From Pseudomonas sp. HOU2 (GTDB lineage: Bacteria; Pseudomonadota; Gammaproteobacteria; Pseudomonadales; Pseudomonadaceae), in NCBI RefSeq assembly GCF_040729435.1, contig NZ_CP160398.1, positions 1,302,001 through 1,366,000 on the forward strand: a stretch of DNA of 64,000 nucleotides, given 5' to 3'. Every line of letters starts with the position of its first letter. Position 1 is the stretch's first letter. A program made the translations under genes and the position numbers. Below are positions 1 to 7,907 of this stretch, piece after piece. The notes beneath the pieces were generated by a model. That model worked only from the letters and a program-made list of their open reading frames with translations. It was not told where the DNA came from and did no database searches.

Positions 1-54
1 CAAGCGGCGACTCACGGAGAACCTGCACGGTGAACGCCTGATCCAGTTGTCGAT

Positions 55-420
55 CTAGCCGACCAGGTTGCAGTGCAGCGCATCGTCATGACTGCGGGCG
101 ATGCTGCTCAACACCTGGAATGAATTGAAGGTCACGGTTTTCGCCTGATGGGCGCGGATCAGTTGCCAGAAATCCTGCTCGCCGCTTTCATAGCGACCGA
201 ACGCCGCCTCCCCGGCCTCGCGGCTCTGCCACTGCAGCAAGCTCAGCACCCGCCGACCGTCGTCGCTGACCTGGACGCTGGCGCTGACAAAGCCTGCGTA
301 GCGCTGCGCCAGATGTTCGCTCTGCTGCGCCAGCGCCGAAACCAATGCCGGTTGCTGGCGTGGTTCGATCTCAAATTCGATCAATTGGGTAAAGCTGCGA
401 TTTTTCGCTGAGGTTTGCAT
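55..420 (-). CDS. Antibiotic biosynthesis monooxygenase (ABM) domain protein, probable SoxR target
   Basis: This 121-residue protein has the short alpha/beta layout of ABM-fold (dimeric ferredoxin-like) monooxygenases, with the typical stretches FVSASVQVSDDGRRVLSLLQW and a C-terminal HQAKTVTFNSFQV strand. Such proteins often oxidise quinols or other redox-active aromatics. It is divergent from soxR, and the gap carries a SoxR-like box inside a promoter reading toward this gene. In P. aeruginosa the gene beside soxR is also a small monooxygenase induced by redox-cycling drugs, so I infer the same role here. The substrate cannot be read from sequence. No strong ribosome binding site is visible before the ATG. 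Confidence 0.8.
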   Translation of the reverse strand: MQTSAKNRSFTQLIEFEIEPRQQPALVSALAQQSEHLAQRYAGFVSASVQVSDDGRRVLSLLQWQSREAGEAAFGRYESGEQDFWQLIRAHQAKTVTFNSFQVLSSIARSHDDALHCNLVG

Positions 421-469
421 GAGAAGTCCCCACTCATCGTAAGCCGAGTCTTGCGACTCGAAGGCCTGC

Positions 470-500
470 AGGGTAAAACCTCTAGTTAAGTCAAGGTCAA
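470..500 (-). promoter_or_regulatory. SoxR-type promoter of the ABM monooxygenase gene
   Basis: On the minus strand there is a -35 element TTGACC (500-495) and a -10-like TACCCT (475-470), separated by 19 bp. That unusually long spacer is the hallmark of MerR/SoxR-activated promoters. The spacer holds CCTCTAGTTAAGTCAAGG (479-496), which matches 14 of 18 positions of the classic SoxR box CCTCAAGTTAACTTGAGG. Placement therefore predicts that oxidised SoxR activates the monooxygenase gene. Confidence 0.75.
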
Positions 501-515
501 GAGCCCTTTTGCAAA

Positions 516-965
516 ATGATCACCCCGGAAAACCTGCACAAACAGCTCACCGTCGGTGAAGTCGCCGCGCGCAGCGGTGTGGCGGTCACTGCCCTGCACT
601 TTTATGAATCGAAAGGCCTGATCACCAGCCAGCGCAATGCCGGCAATCAGCGCCGTTACCCACGGGCGGTCTTGCGCCGTGTGGCGTTGATCAAGGTCGC
701 GCAGCGTCTGGGCATTCCGCTGGCGGAAATCGGTGAGGCGCTGAAAACCCTCCCGGACGACCGCGCGCCAACAGCGGCAGACTGGAAAATCCTGTCCGAG
801 CAGTGGCGACGGGAGCTGGATGAGCGGATCAACCAATTGACCCTGTTGCGCGACCGGCTCACCGGTTGCATCGGTTGTGGGTGTCTGTCGATGGAAGCCT
901 GCCCGCTGCGCAACCAGGGCGATGTGCTCGGTGAGCAGGGGCCGGGGGCGCATTTCCTCGGCTGA
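516..965 (+). CDS. soxR: Redox-sensitive transcriptional activator SoxR
   Basis: A MerR-family regulator of 149 residues: N-terminal winged helix (about residues 10-80), a dimerisation helix (about 85-116) and a C-terminal iron-sulfur loop. Cysteines 118, 121, 123 and 129 form the CX2CXCX5C pattern that holds the [2Fe-2S] cluster of SoxR, which separates it from metal-sensing MerR relatives. Oxidation of the cluster by redox-cycling compounds switches the protein to an activator. There is no soxS neighbour, as expected in Pseudomonas, where SoxR acts directly on a few efflux and monooxygenase genes. The likely target is the divergent ABM gene. Confidence 0.95.
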   Translation: MITPENLHKQLTVGEVAARSGVAVTALHFYESKGLITSQRNAGNQRRYPRAVLRRVALIKVAQRLGIPLAEIGEALKTLPDDRAPTAADWKILSEQWRRELDERINQLTLLRDRLTGCIGCGCLSMEACPLRNQGDVLGEQGPGAHFLG

Positions 966-1068
966 CTGCTCGTCGGGGAAAAATCCTGGCCGCGCAGACA
1001 GTTCTATAGTGAATCTTCCACAAATCCGGTGGAGCCATACCTCGCAAAACAAAAACAGGGAGAACGTC

Positions 1069-1527
1069 ATGAGCGTCAAACCCATTCCCGAGGGGTATCA
1101 CAGCATTACCCCGTACCTCGGCATCCTCAAGGCTGCCGAAGCCATCGAGTTCTACAAGAAAGCCTTCGGCGCCACGCAGGTCATGCGCCTGGACATGCCC
1201 GACGGGCGCGTCGGCCACGCCGAACTGCGCATTGGCGACAGCGCGATCATGCTCGGCACGCCGTGCGATCAAGGGCCGTTGAGCGATCCGGACAACGCCG
1301 TGGCCGTTGGTCTGCATCTGTACGTCACCGATGTCGACAAGTCCTTTCAACGAGCCCTGGATGCCGGGGCGAAAGCGGTGTCGGAGGTCAAGGACCAGTT
1401 TTATGGCGATCGCAGCGGGACGCTGAAGGATCCGTATGGTCATGTGTGGTTTCTGGCGACGCGCAAGGAGGATCTGACGGAAGAGCAGATCAAGCAGCGG
1501 GCGATGGAGATGTTCAGTCAGGGTTGA
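1069..1527 (+). CDS. VOC family (glyoxalase/PhnB-like) protein
   Basis: The protein of 152 residues begins MSVKPIPEGYHSITPYL and shows the PhnB/YdcJ-like VOC fold: PYLGILKAAEAIEFYKKAFG at the N-terminus, a central HAELRIGDSAIMLG strand, and DRSGTLKDPYGHVWFLAT near the C-terminus. VOC proteins bind a metal or small ligand between paired beta-alpha-beta-beta-beta units, but this PhnB-like subgroup has no settled activity. I chose the ATG at 1069 because an AGGGAGAACG ribosome binding site precedes it; a longer in-frame extension runs back into soxR and has no homology-like character. It appears to be monocistronic and is followed by a REPIN. Confidence 0.85.
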   Translation: MSVKPIPEGYHSITPYLGILKAAEAIEFYKKAFGATQVMRLDMPDGRVGHAELRIGDSAIMLGTPCDQGPLSDPDNAVAVGLHLYVTDVDKSFQRALDAGAKAVSEVKDQFYGDRSGTLKDPYGHVWFLATRKEDLTEEQIKQRAMEMFSQG

Positions 1528-1541
1528 GATCTTCAGGGTTT

Positions 1542-1655
1542 GGGCTGGCCTCTTCGCGGGCAAGCCCGCTCCCACAGGGATCTCTGGTGTTTATACGATG
1601 GGTGTCACACAGAAAAACACTGTGGGAGCGGGCTTGCCCGCGAAGGGGCCAGCCC
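1542..1655. repeat. REPIN (inverted REP pair, GTGGGAGCGGGCTTGCCCGCG type)
   Basis: Two inverted copies of a REP palindrome flank a short spacer. The left arm reads GGGCTGGCCTCTTCGCGGGC and continues to CCCACAGGG; the right arm mirrors it and ends in GGGGCCAGCCC. It is intergenic, between the VOC gene and the hydrolase gene. REPINs in fluorescent pseudomonads are non-autonomous elements thought to be moved by RAYT transposases; no RAYT gene is present in the window. Confidence 0.9.
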
Positions 1656-1766
1656 TGACGACACACATCACACTTCATGAACCACCACACCACGCTTCGA
1701 CCCTTGCCCCGAATGTCGAACACTTTCAGGATGCATCCCACCCGCACCTGAACAAGGATCAGCCCG

Positions 1767-2642
1767 ATGTTTGCCGGATTCGTCAAAGACCAGCGCCACG
1801 TCAACGGCGTCGACATCGCCTATCGCCTTGGCGGCAGCGGCCCGGGATTGTTGCTGTTGCACGGGCACCCGCAGACCCACGTGATCTGGCACAAGATTGC
1901 CGAACAACTGGCCGAGCACTTCACTGTGGTCGCCGCCGACTTGCGCGGGTATGGCGACAGCGCCCGCCCCGCCGCCGATGAGCAGCACCGCAGCTATTCA
2001 AAACGCGAAATGGCCAGGGACAACGTCGAGTTGATGCAGTCGCTGGGCTTTGCGCAGTTCTCGATCCTGGCCCACGACCGTGGCGCCCGGGTCGCCCATC
2101 GTCTGGCCCTCGACCATCCATCCACCGTACAGCGGATGATGCTGCTGGACATCGCCCCGACCCTGGCGATGTACACCCAGACCAACGAAGCCTTCGCCCG
2201 CGCCTATTGGCACTGGTTCTTCCTGATCCGCCCGGCACCGTTGCCGGAAACCCTGATCGAGGCGAATCCCGAAGCCTACCTGCGCAGCGTAATGGGCAGC
2301 CGCAGTGCCGGACTAGCGCCTTTCACCGAGCAAGCGATCGGCGAATACCTGCGCTGCCTGCAACGTCCCGGCAGTGCCCGGGGCATTTGCGAAGATTACC
2401 GCGCCAGCGCCAGCATCGATCTGGAACATGACAGTGCCGACCTCGCTGCCGGCAATCATCTTGATCTGCCGCTGCGGGTGTTGTGGGGCGCCGAAGGCAC
2501 GGTCGGCCGTTGCTTCGATCCGCTCAAGGAATGGCAGCACGTGGCAACCGACGTCAGCGGCAAGGCGCTGCCGGCCGGGCATTATCTGGCCGAGGAAGTG
2601 CCCGAACTGTTGCTCGCCGAGGCGCTGGATTTCCTGCGCTGA
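1767..2642 (+). CDS. Alpha/beta hydrolase of the haloacetate (fluoroacetate) dehalogenase type
   Basis: The 291-residue protein has the alpha/beta hydrolase fold with an aspartate nucleophile. LLLHGHPQTHVIWHKIA forms the oxyanion region, and HDRGAR places Asp104 as nucleophile with Arg105 and Arg108 as carboxylate-binding residues. Asp128 and the His of PAGHYLAEE (about 272) complete the triad, and His149-Trp150 match the halide pocket of characterised fluoroacetate dehalogenases almost number for number. The predicted reaction is hydrolytic removal of halide from short 2-haloacids, giving glycolate-type products. The same fold also gives epoxide hydrolases, but the Arg-Arg and His-Trp residues favour dehalogenase. 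An AAGGATC ribosome binding site precedes the ATG. The neighbours (LysR, leuDC-like genes) may belong to one catabolic island. Confidence 0.8.
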   Translation: MFAGFVKDQRHVNGVDIAYRLGGSGPGLLLLHGHPQTHVIWHKIAEQLAEHFTVVAADLRGYGDSARPAADEQHRSYSKREMARDNVELMQSLGFAQFSILAHDRGARVAHRLALDHPSTVQRMMLLDIAPTLAMYTQTNEAFARAYWHWFFLIRPAPLPETLIEANPEAYLRSVMGSRSAGLAPFTEQAIGEYLRCLQRPGSARGICEDYRASASIDLEHDSADLAAGNHLDLPLRVLWGAEGTVGRCFDPLKEWQHVATDVSGKALPAGHYLAEEVPELLLAEALDFLR

Positions 2643-2701
2643 ATCGAGCGTTCCCCGCCGATGCTATGCTGGCGGCTTGTGCCGCCAGTGCCCGTTCCGC
2701 C

Positions 2702-3616
2702 ATGTCCCAGAACCAAGACCCCGTGCCCCTGCCCGAAGACCTGCGCGTGCTGCTGACCGTGATCCGCAAGAACGGTTTCGCCGCCGCTGCCGATGAGCTG
2801 GGCCTGTCCCCGGCCTACGTCAGCAAACGCATTCAGATTCTCGAATCGACCCTCGGCACTCGCCTGCTGCACCGCACCAGTCGTCGCGTGTCGCTGACCG
2901 AGGACGGCGAGCGGGTGCAGCGCTGGGCCTTACGTATTCTCGATGTCTTCCAGCAGTTGCGCGACGACCTCGCCGACGCCCACGACAGCCCGCGCGGGCG
3001 CCTGCACATTTGCAGCAGTTTCGGTTTCGGCCGTAACCATGTGGCGCCTGCGGTTTCGCGGCTGGCCGAGCTTCACCCGCAGTTGCAGATTCGCCTGGAC
3101 CTGTTCGACCGTGCAGTGGACATCGTCAACGAGGGCTTCGATCTGGAAATCCGCGTCGGCGACGACCTGCCCGGCCAGCACATCGGCCGGCAACTGGTGA
3201 GTAACCGCCGGGTGCTGTGCGCTGCGCCCGAATACCTTGAGCGCCGAGGTACACCGCAGACTCTGGACGATCTACAGCAACATGACTGCCTGGTGATCAA
3301 GGAGCGCGACAACGCCTTCGGCGTCTGGCATCTGGATCGCGACGGTACGCCGGAAAGCGTGCGGGTCAATGGGCCGTTATCCTCCAACAACGGCGAGATC
3401 GTCCTGCAATGGGCGCTCGACGGACGCGGCGTGTTGCTGCGTTCGTTGTGGGATGTGAAACCGTTGCTGGATCAGGGCCGACTGCTGCCGGTGCTGGCCG
3501 ATTACAGCCAGAGCGCCAATGTCTGGGCGGTGTACCCGACACGGCTGGCCAACTCCGGGAAGCTGCGGGCGTGTGTGGAGTTTTTGCAGGGGCATTTCAA
3601 GGATCTTTCTCTGTAA
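2702..3616 (+). CDS. LysR-family transcriptional regulator
   Basis: A regulator of 304 residues with the N-terminal LysR winged helix (LRVLLTVIRKNGFAAAADELGLSPAYVSKRIQILE, about residues 12-70) and the two-lobed inducer-binding domain beyond residue 90. It resembles the DmlR subgroup, whose members control malate or related hydroxyacid genes. The start at 2702 aligns with normal LysR N-termini; a longer in-frame extension overlaps the hydrolase gene. It lies 59 bp after the dehalogenase-like gene and converges on the leuDC-like pair, so either could be its target. No palindromic T-N11-A operator was identified with confidence. Confidence 0.9.
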   Translation: MSQNQDPVPLPEDLRVLLTVIRKNGFAAAADELGLSPAYVSKRIQILESTLGTRLLHRTSRRVSLTEDGERVQRWALRILDVFQQLRDDLADAHDSPRGRLHICSSFGFGRNHVAPAVSRLAELHPQLQIRLDLFDRAVDIVNEGFDLEIRVGDDLPGQHIGRQLVSNRRVLCAAPEYLERRGTPQTLDDLQQHDCLVIKERDNAFGVWHLDRDGTPESVRVNGPLSSNNGEIVLQWALDGRGVLLRSLWDVKPLLDQGRLLPVLADYSQSANVWAVYPTRLANSGKLRACVEFLQGHFKDLSL

Positions 3617-3633
3617 CCCAAACACCACAAAAC

Positions 3634-3728
3634 CTTGTGGGAGCTGGCTTGCCAGCGAAGGCGTCAGCCCAGCCGATATAAATGCTGGATGTGCTGGCCT
3701 CATCGCTGGCAAGCCAGCTCCCACAGGG
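3634..3728. repeat. REPIN (GTGGGAGCTGGCTTGCCAGCG type)
   Basis: Inverted REP arms, CTTGTGGGAGCTGGCTTGCC on the left and the mirror TCGCTGGCAAGCCAGCTCCC on the right, lie between the convergent lysR and leuD-like genes. The core uses CTGG/CCAG where the element at 1542 uses CGGG/CCCG, so it is a compensated variant that preserves the hairpin. Confidence 0.9.
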
Positions 3729-3739
3729 TCAAAGGTGTG

Positions 3740-4354
3740 TCAGGTCAGCCATGGGTTGGCGGCCAGGTGTTCGCGCTCGAACGCCTCGATCTGCTCACGC
3801 CGCTGCAAGGTACTGCCAATCGCATCCAGCCCCAGCAACAGTGCGGTCTTGCGCAAGCCATCAATCTGGAAATCGATGACTTCACCGTCCGCCAGTCGGA
3901 TCTGCTGCGCCTCCAGATCCACATTGATCCGGGCCGTTTCAGGCTGACTCACCAACCGGCCGATACGCTGCACGTGCGCTTCATCCAGCGTGATCAGCAA
4001 TACCCCGTTACGCTGGCAGTTGTCGTAGAAGATTCCGGCAAAACGGCTGCCGATCAGCGCGCGAATGCCCATTTGCTGCAACCCCCACACCGCGTGTTCG
4101 CGGCTGGAACCGCAGCCGAAATTCGTCCCGACCACCAAGAAACTCGCGCCCTGCCAGGCCGGTTGGTTCAGCACGAATTCCGGGTTGGGCGTACCGTCGG
4201 CGAGAAAGCGCAGATCGAAAAACAGCCCACGATCCAGCCCCTGACGGTCGATACCCTTGAGAAACTGCTTGGGCATGATCACGTCGGTATCAACGTTGGC
4301 CGCGAGCAGCGGCGCGGCCTGGCCGCTGACTTGCGTGAAGGGTTGCAGACTCAT
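3740..4354 (-). CDS. leuD: 3-isopropylmalate dehydratase small subunit-like protein (LeuD family)
   Basis: This 204-residue protein is the swivelling small domain of aconitase-type hydro-lyases. It shows the family signature NVDTDVIMPKQFLK near the N-terminus, the substrate-binding GTNFGCGSSREHAVW around residue 75 and GIRALIGSRFAGIFYDNCQRNG. It pairs with the large subunit just upstream, overlapping it by four bases (ATGA), so the two are translationally coupled. The canonical Pseudomonas leuCD lies next to leuB; here there is no leuB, so this may be a second copy acting on isopropylmalate or on a related hydroxyacid. The gene symbol is by family only. Confidence 0.8.
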   Translation of the reverse strand: MSLQPFTQVSGQAAPLLAANVDTDVIMPKQFLKGIDRQGLDRGLFFDLRFLADGTPNPEFVLNQPAWQGASFLVVGTNFGCGSSREHAVWGLQQMGIRALIGSRFAGIFYDNCQRNGVLLITLDEAHVQRIGRLVSQPETARINVDLEAQQIRLADGEVIDFQIDGLRKTALLLGLDAIGSTLQRREQIEAFEREHLAANPWLT

Positions 4355-5769
4355 GGGCGTTCTCCAAAGTGGCGGATGTCGGTGAGGTGGCCACTGATCG
4401 CGGCAGCGGCAACCATCGCCGGACTCATCAGATGGGTGCGCGCCCCGGCACCCTGGCGGCCTTCGAAATTGCGGTTGGTGCTGGAGGCGCAACGGTCGCC
4501 GGGCGCGAGCACGTCATCGTTCATCGCCAGGCACATCGAGCAGCCGGACTGACGCCATTCAAACCCGGCGTCGATGAAGATCTGCGCCAGCCCCTCAGCC
4601 TCGGCCTGAGCGCGCACTTCGCTGGAACCGGGCACGATCATCGCCCGCACATGCCCGGCCACCTGCCGTCCCCGCACCACGCTAGCGGCGTCACGCAGAT
4701 CCTCGATCCGCGCGTTGGTGCAGGAGCCGATAAAAGCGTGACTGATGACGATATCGCGCAGTGCCATTCCCGCCTCCAGGCCCATGTATTGAAGGGCGCG
4801 GCGCATGTCCTGACGCAGGATCGGATCATCGATGCGTTGCGGGTCCGGCACCTGCGCGCCGATCGGCGCCGCATGATCCGGGCTGGTGCCCCAGGTGACC
4901 ATCGGCTCCAGCAGGCTGGCGTCCAGGTGTACTTCACGGTCAAACACGGCGCCGGGATCGCTGCGCAGTTCACGCCATTTTTCCACGCCGCGCTCCCACA
5001 ACTCACCTTGCGGCGCCCGGGGTTTGCCCTTGAGATAGGCGAAGACTTTTTCGTCCGGCGCCATGAACGCGCCGCGTGCGCCGGCCTCCACCGCCATGTT
5101 GCAAATGGTCATCCGCGCTTCAACGCTCAGCGCATCGATGGTCGAACCGCAGAACTCGATCGCATAGCCAGTGGCGCCCGACGCACCGATGCGGCCGATC
5201 AGCGCCATGATCACGTCCTTCGACGTCAGCCCCGGCGCCAGCTCGCCATCCACCGTCACGCGCAGGCTTTTCAGGCGTTTGTAGACCAGCGTTTGCGAGG
5301 CCAGCAGGTGCTCGATTTCCGAGGTACCGATGCCAAATCCGAACGCCCCCAGCGCGCCGTACGTGGTGGTGTGGCTGTCGCCGGCGGCGATGACCATGCC
5401 CGGCAGAATGAAGCCCTGCTCCGGGGCGATCACATGTTCAATGCCCTGACGCTTGTCGAGGATATCCAGCAGTTCGATGCCGAAGTCCCGGCAGTTTTCC
5501 GCCAGATACGACACCTGCCGCGCACCGCCGGCATCAGGCATCGCCGCCACCCGTTTGGGGGTGGTCGGGTTGACGTGATCGACCACCGCCAGCGCCGTGC
5601 CGGGCCGCCATACCTTGCGCCCGGCGGCGCGCAGACCGCTGAACGCCTGCGGGCTGGTGTATTCGTTGATCACCTGGCGATCGATATACAGCAGCGCATG
5701 ACCCTGATCGTCGAGGCGGCACACGGTGTGCGAATCGATGTGTTTGTCGTAGAGGGTTCTGGGGCTCAT
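4351..5769 (-). CDS. leuC: 3-isopropylmalate dehydratase large subunit-like protein (LeuC family)
   Basis: A 472-residue aconitase-fold protein with the three cluster cysteines of [4Fe-4S] hydro-lyases: one in GSCTNARIEDL (about residue 349) and two in SGCSMCLAMN (about 410 and 413). It also has VIAAGDSHTTTYGALGAFGFGIG and the typical N-terminus TLYDKHIDSHTV. With the small subunit it should isomerise a 2-hydroxyacid through a dehydrated intermediate. The LeuC family fits best, but the missing leuB neighbour and the link to a dehalogenase-like gene leave room for a paralogue with another substrate (citramalate- or malate-like). The operon is leuC then leuD on the minus strand. Confidence 0.8.
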   Translation of the reverse strand: MSPRTLYDKHIDSHTVCRLDDQGHALLYIDRQVINEYTSPQAFSGLRAAGRKVWRPGTALAVVDHVNPTTPKRVAAMPDAGGARQVSYLAENCRDFGIELLDILDKRQGIEHVIAPEQGFILPGMVIAAGDSHTTTYGALGAFGFGIGTSEIEHLLASQTLVYKRLKSLRVTVDGELAPGLTSKDVIMALIGRIGASGATGYAIEFCGSTIDALSVEARMTICNMAVEAGARGAFMAPDEKVFAYLKGKPRAPQGELWERGVEKWRELRSDPGAVFDREVHLDASLLEPMVTWGTSPDHAAPIGAQVPDPQRIDDPILRQDMRRALQYMGLEAGMALRDIVISHAFIGSCTNARIEDLRDAASVVRGRQVAGHVRAMIVPGSSEVRAQAEAEGLAQIFIDAGFEWRQSGCSMCLAMNDDVLAPGDRCASSTNRNFEGRQGAGARTHLMSPAMVAAAAISGHLTDIRHFGERP

Positions 5770-6177
5770 CAGGGTGCTCGCTCGGGGAATCCAGTGATTT
5801 CCATCATAAGGAGCGCGAACCGGCCATCAATTGCCTGACAGTGAGTGCCACATTCATGAATCGTGTTTGATCTGACGACCCGCAAAATCCTGTAGGAGCT
5901 GTCGAGTGCAACGAGGCTGCGATCTTTTGATCCTGTTTTTACAGACCAGGATCAAAAGATCGCAGCGTGCCGCAGCTCCTACAGAGGGATCTCGTCGCTC
6001 CCTGCGAAGTGCGAAACATTTGCTTTCATATCACCTTTCGGGATTTGTCCGGCTCATCCGTCCTATAGAGATGCAGGCCGTTCGCACAGGCAACAGCCAC
6101 GACCGCGCCTTTTGCGGACACCCGCGCTGCGAAGCCCGTAGCCGCGTGCCCTTTCATCGAAATCAAGACGCGCAAAC
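5770..6177. other. Intergenic region between leuC-like gene and fpvG
   Basis: This 408-base gap between divergent genes holds a REPIN (5891-5984) and must contain both promoters. I looked for a PvdS-type TAAAT/TAATT-N16-CGT promoter and a Fur box ahead of fpvG and found neither. I also found no convincing ribosome binding site before the fpvG ATG. Confidence 0.6.
5891..5984. repeat. REPIN (TGTAGGAGCTG...GATCTTTTGATC type)
   Basis: Inverted arms starting TGTAGGAGCTGTCGAGTGCA and ending GTGCCGCAGCTCCTACA surround GATCTTTTGATC and its complement GATCAAAAGATC. The two arms differ (one carries GAGTGCAACGAGG, the other GTGCC), so this is a mixed or partly degenerate REPIN. It sits upstream of fpvG. 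Confidence 0.85.
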
Positions 6178-7368
6178 ATGTCGAAGAAATCCCGTTCCAA
6201 ACTGTGGTTCCTGGTGCATAGCTGGCTCGCGCTGCCGATCTGGTTTTTTGTCCTGATCGTCTGTGTCACCGGCACGCTGGCGGTGGTCAGCCAGGAAATC
6301 GTCTGGCTGGCCAACCCGCAAATGCGCGCCAGTCAGCCGTCGGATGACGCACCGCGGCTCAGTTACGATCAAGTGCTGGCCGCGATCAAACAGGCCGAAC
6401 CGCAGACGCTGGTGGAAAGCATCAGCCGTCCCGACGAGTCGCACTTCGCCCTCGATGTCGAGGTCAGCTACCCCGACGGCCGCTCGCAGACGGTCTACGT
6501 CAACCCTTACACCGGAGTGATTCAGGGCCCGGCGCCGGACTTCAACTTCAAGGCGTTCACCCGCGCCCTGCACGGCTGGTGGCTGGTGCCGTTCACCAAC
6601 GGTTTCAGTTGGGGCTGGTACCTGGTGTCGTTCCTCGGCCTGCCGATGCTCGCTTCGCTAGTGACCGGGCTGGTGGTGTACAAGCGCTTCTGGAAAGGCT
6701 TCTTCAAACCCACCCTGCGTTTTCGCCACGGCGCGCGGATCTTCTGGGGCGATTTCCATCGACTGAGCGGCATCTGGTCGATCTGGTTCATCGCGGTGAT
6801 CTCGATCACCGGCACCTGGTTTCTGATTCAGGCCATTCTGGCCGACAACCAGGTGTCCATCAGCAGCGAGCCGATCATTCCCGCCATGTCCCGGGAAAGC
6901 GTACCGATGTCGAGCGACGCCAGTCCTCCCCCACGAATCAGCCTCGATCGCGCGGTACAGATCGCCGAACAGCACATACCCGGGCTGGAAGTCAGTTTCG
7001 TCAGCCTGCCGGGCAATGCCTACAGCCACTTGAGCCTTGGCGGGCGCGGCTGGTATCCACTGATGTTCCAGACCGCCACACTGAATCCGTACAACGGTGA
7101 GAAGGCCGCCACCCGACTGCTGACTGACCGTTCCTCGCTGGAGTTCGTCACCGAGTCGATGCGCCCGCTGCACACCGGTGATTTCGGCGGTCTGTGGATC
7201 AAACTGATCTGGTTCTTCTTCGGCCTGCTGCTGAGCATGATGGTCCTCAGCGGCCTGTTGATCTGGACCAAGCGCACCGCGCTGGCCACCGCCAACGCGC
7301 TCAAGCGCGAGAATAAAAAGGCCCGCAACCCCCGCGTCAGCCGTGAACCGGCGGAGGTCAGCCTGTGA
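6178..7368 (+). CDS. fpvG: FpvG: inner-membrane PepSY reductase for ferripyoverdine
   Basis: A 396-residue PepSY-TM protein. It has four clear membrane helices (about residues 14-37, 138-162, 195-220 and 343-366) with a periplasmic PepSY-type region between the first two. Histidines next to the helices (VHSW, ALHGWW, FHRLSG, PLHTGDF) are the usual haem ligands of this reductase family. In P. aeruginosa FpvG reduces ferripyoverdine in the periplasm so that iron is released. It is the first gene of a run of eight genes with overlaps or near-zero spacing whose order matches fpvGHJKCDEF. It ends in GTGA, shared with the start of the next gene. Confidence 0.9.
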   Translation: MSKKSRSKLWFLVHSWLALPIWFFVLIVCVTGTLAVVSQEIVWLANPQMRASQPSDDAPRLSYDQVLAAIKQAEPQTLVESISRPDESHFALDVEVSYPDGRSQTVYVNPYTGVIQGPAPDFNFKAFTRALHGWWLVPFTNGFSWGWYLVSFLGLPMLASLVTGLVVYKRFWKGFFKPTLRFRHGARIFWGDFHRLSGIWSIWFIAVISITGTWFLIQAILADNQVSISSEPIIPAMSRESVPMSSDASPPPRISLDRAVQIAEQHIPGLEVSFVSLPGNAYSHLSLGGRGWYPLMFQTATLNPYNGEKAATRLLTDRSSLEFVTESMRPLHTGDFGGLWIKLIWFFFGLLLSMMVLSGLLIWTKRTALATANALKRENKKARNPRVSREPAEVSL

Positions 7369-7907
7369 GCCAGTCCAGCCGCACTGCCCCACCGTCCGCC
7401 CTGCGCCGCTTCTGGCACAAATGGCGCTTTCATCTGAACGCCCTGTTGCTGCTGATTCCGTTGGGCTTCATGCCCAAGTATTTCGCCGATGCCGCGCTGT
7501 TTCGCGGTGACGTCGGCCTTGGTGAGCATGAGGTCGGCGAGATCCAGGTCGGCCCGTGGAGCCTGCGCCTGGCCGAACTGCGCAACGAAGCACCGCGCCT
7601 GAGCGGCCCCGCCGGTTACATGAAGGACTTCAATGCCGCCCTCTGCGATGCCTGTGTCGAACAGGTCAAGGCCACCTACCTGCGCATTGGCAAACCGCGC
7701 AGCCTGCGCGCCGCCGGGGTGATTTTCTTTGGCACGCCGTATCGCATGGGCGCGCAATTGCCGGTGGCGGAAAAAACCAAAGCCGATGCCGAACTGTGGA
7801 TCACCATGGAAGGCTGGGACGGCAGCATGCACCAAGCCTCGATTCCCCTGAGCCAGGCCTCCCCCGCGACCCTCGCCTGGCTGAACCAACAAGGAGCCAA
7901 ACCATGA
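7365..7907 (+). CDS. fpvH: FpvH: inner-membrane accessory protein of ferripyoverdine reduction
   Basis: This 180-residue protein starts with GTG inside the stop of fpvG (GTGA) and is preceded by GGAGG, so coupling is likely. One membrane helix near the N-terminus (HLNALLLLIPLGFMPKYF, about residues 23-41) is followed by a periplasmic domain with a CDACVEQV motif. The CxxC pair could bind metal or thiol-exchange, which is inference. Position two of the operon and the single-helix topology identify it as FpvH, which is needed for full FpvG activity in P. aeruginosa. It has no other family I recognise. Confidence 0.85.
   Translation: MSQSSRTAPPSALRRFWHKWRFHLNALLLLIPLGFMPKYFADAALFRGDVGLGEHEVGEIQVGPWSLRLAELRNEAPRLSGPAGYMKDFNAALCDACVEQVKATYLRIGKPRSLRAAGVIFFGTPYRMGAQLPVAEKTKADAELWITMEGWDGSMHQASIPLSQASPATLAWLNQQGAKP

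Noticed and set aside
1..54. Possible gene at the left edge
   Set aside because: Only 54 bases are visible before the end of the ABM gene; too little to call a coding region.
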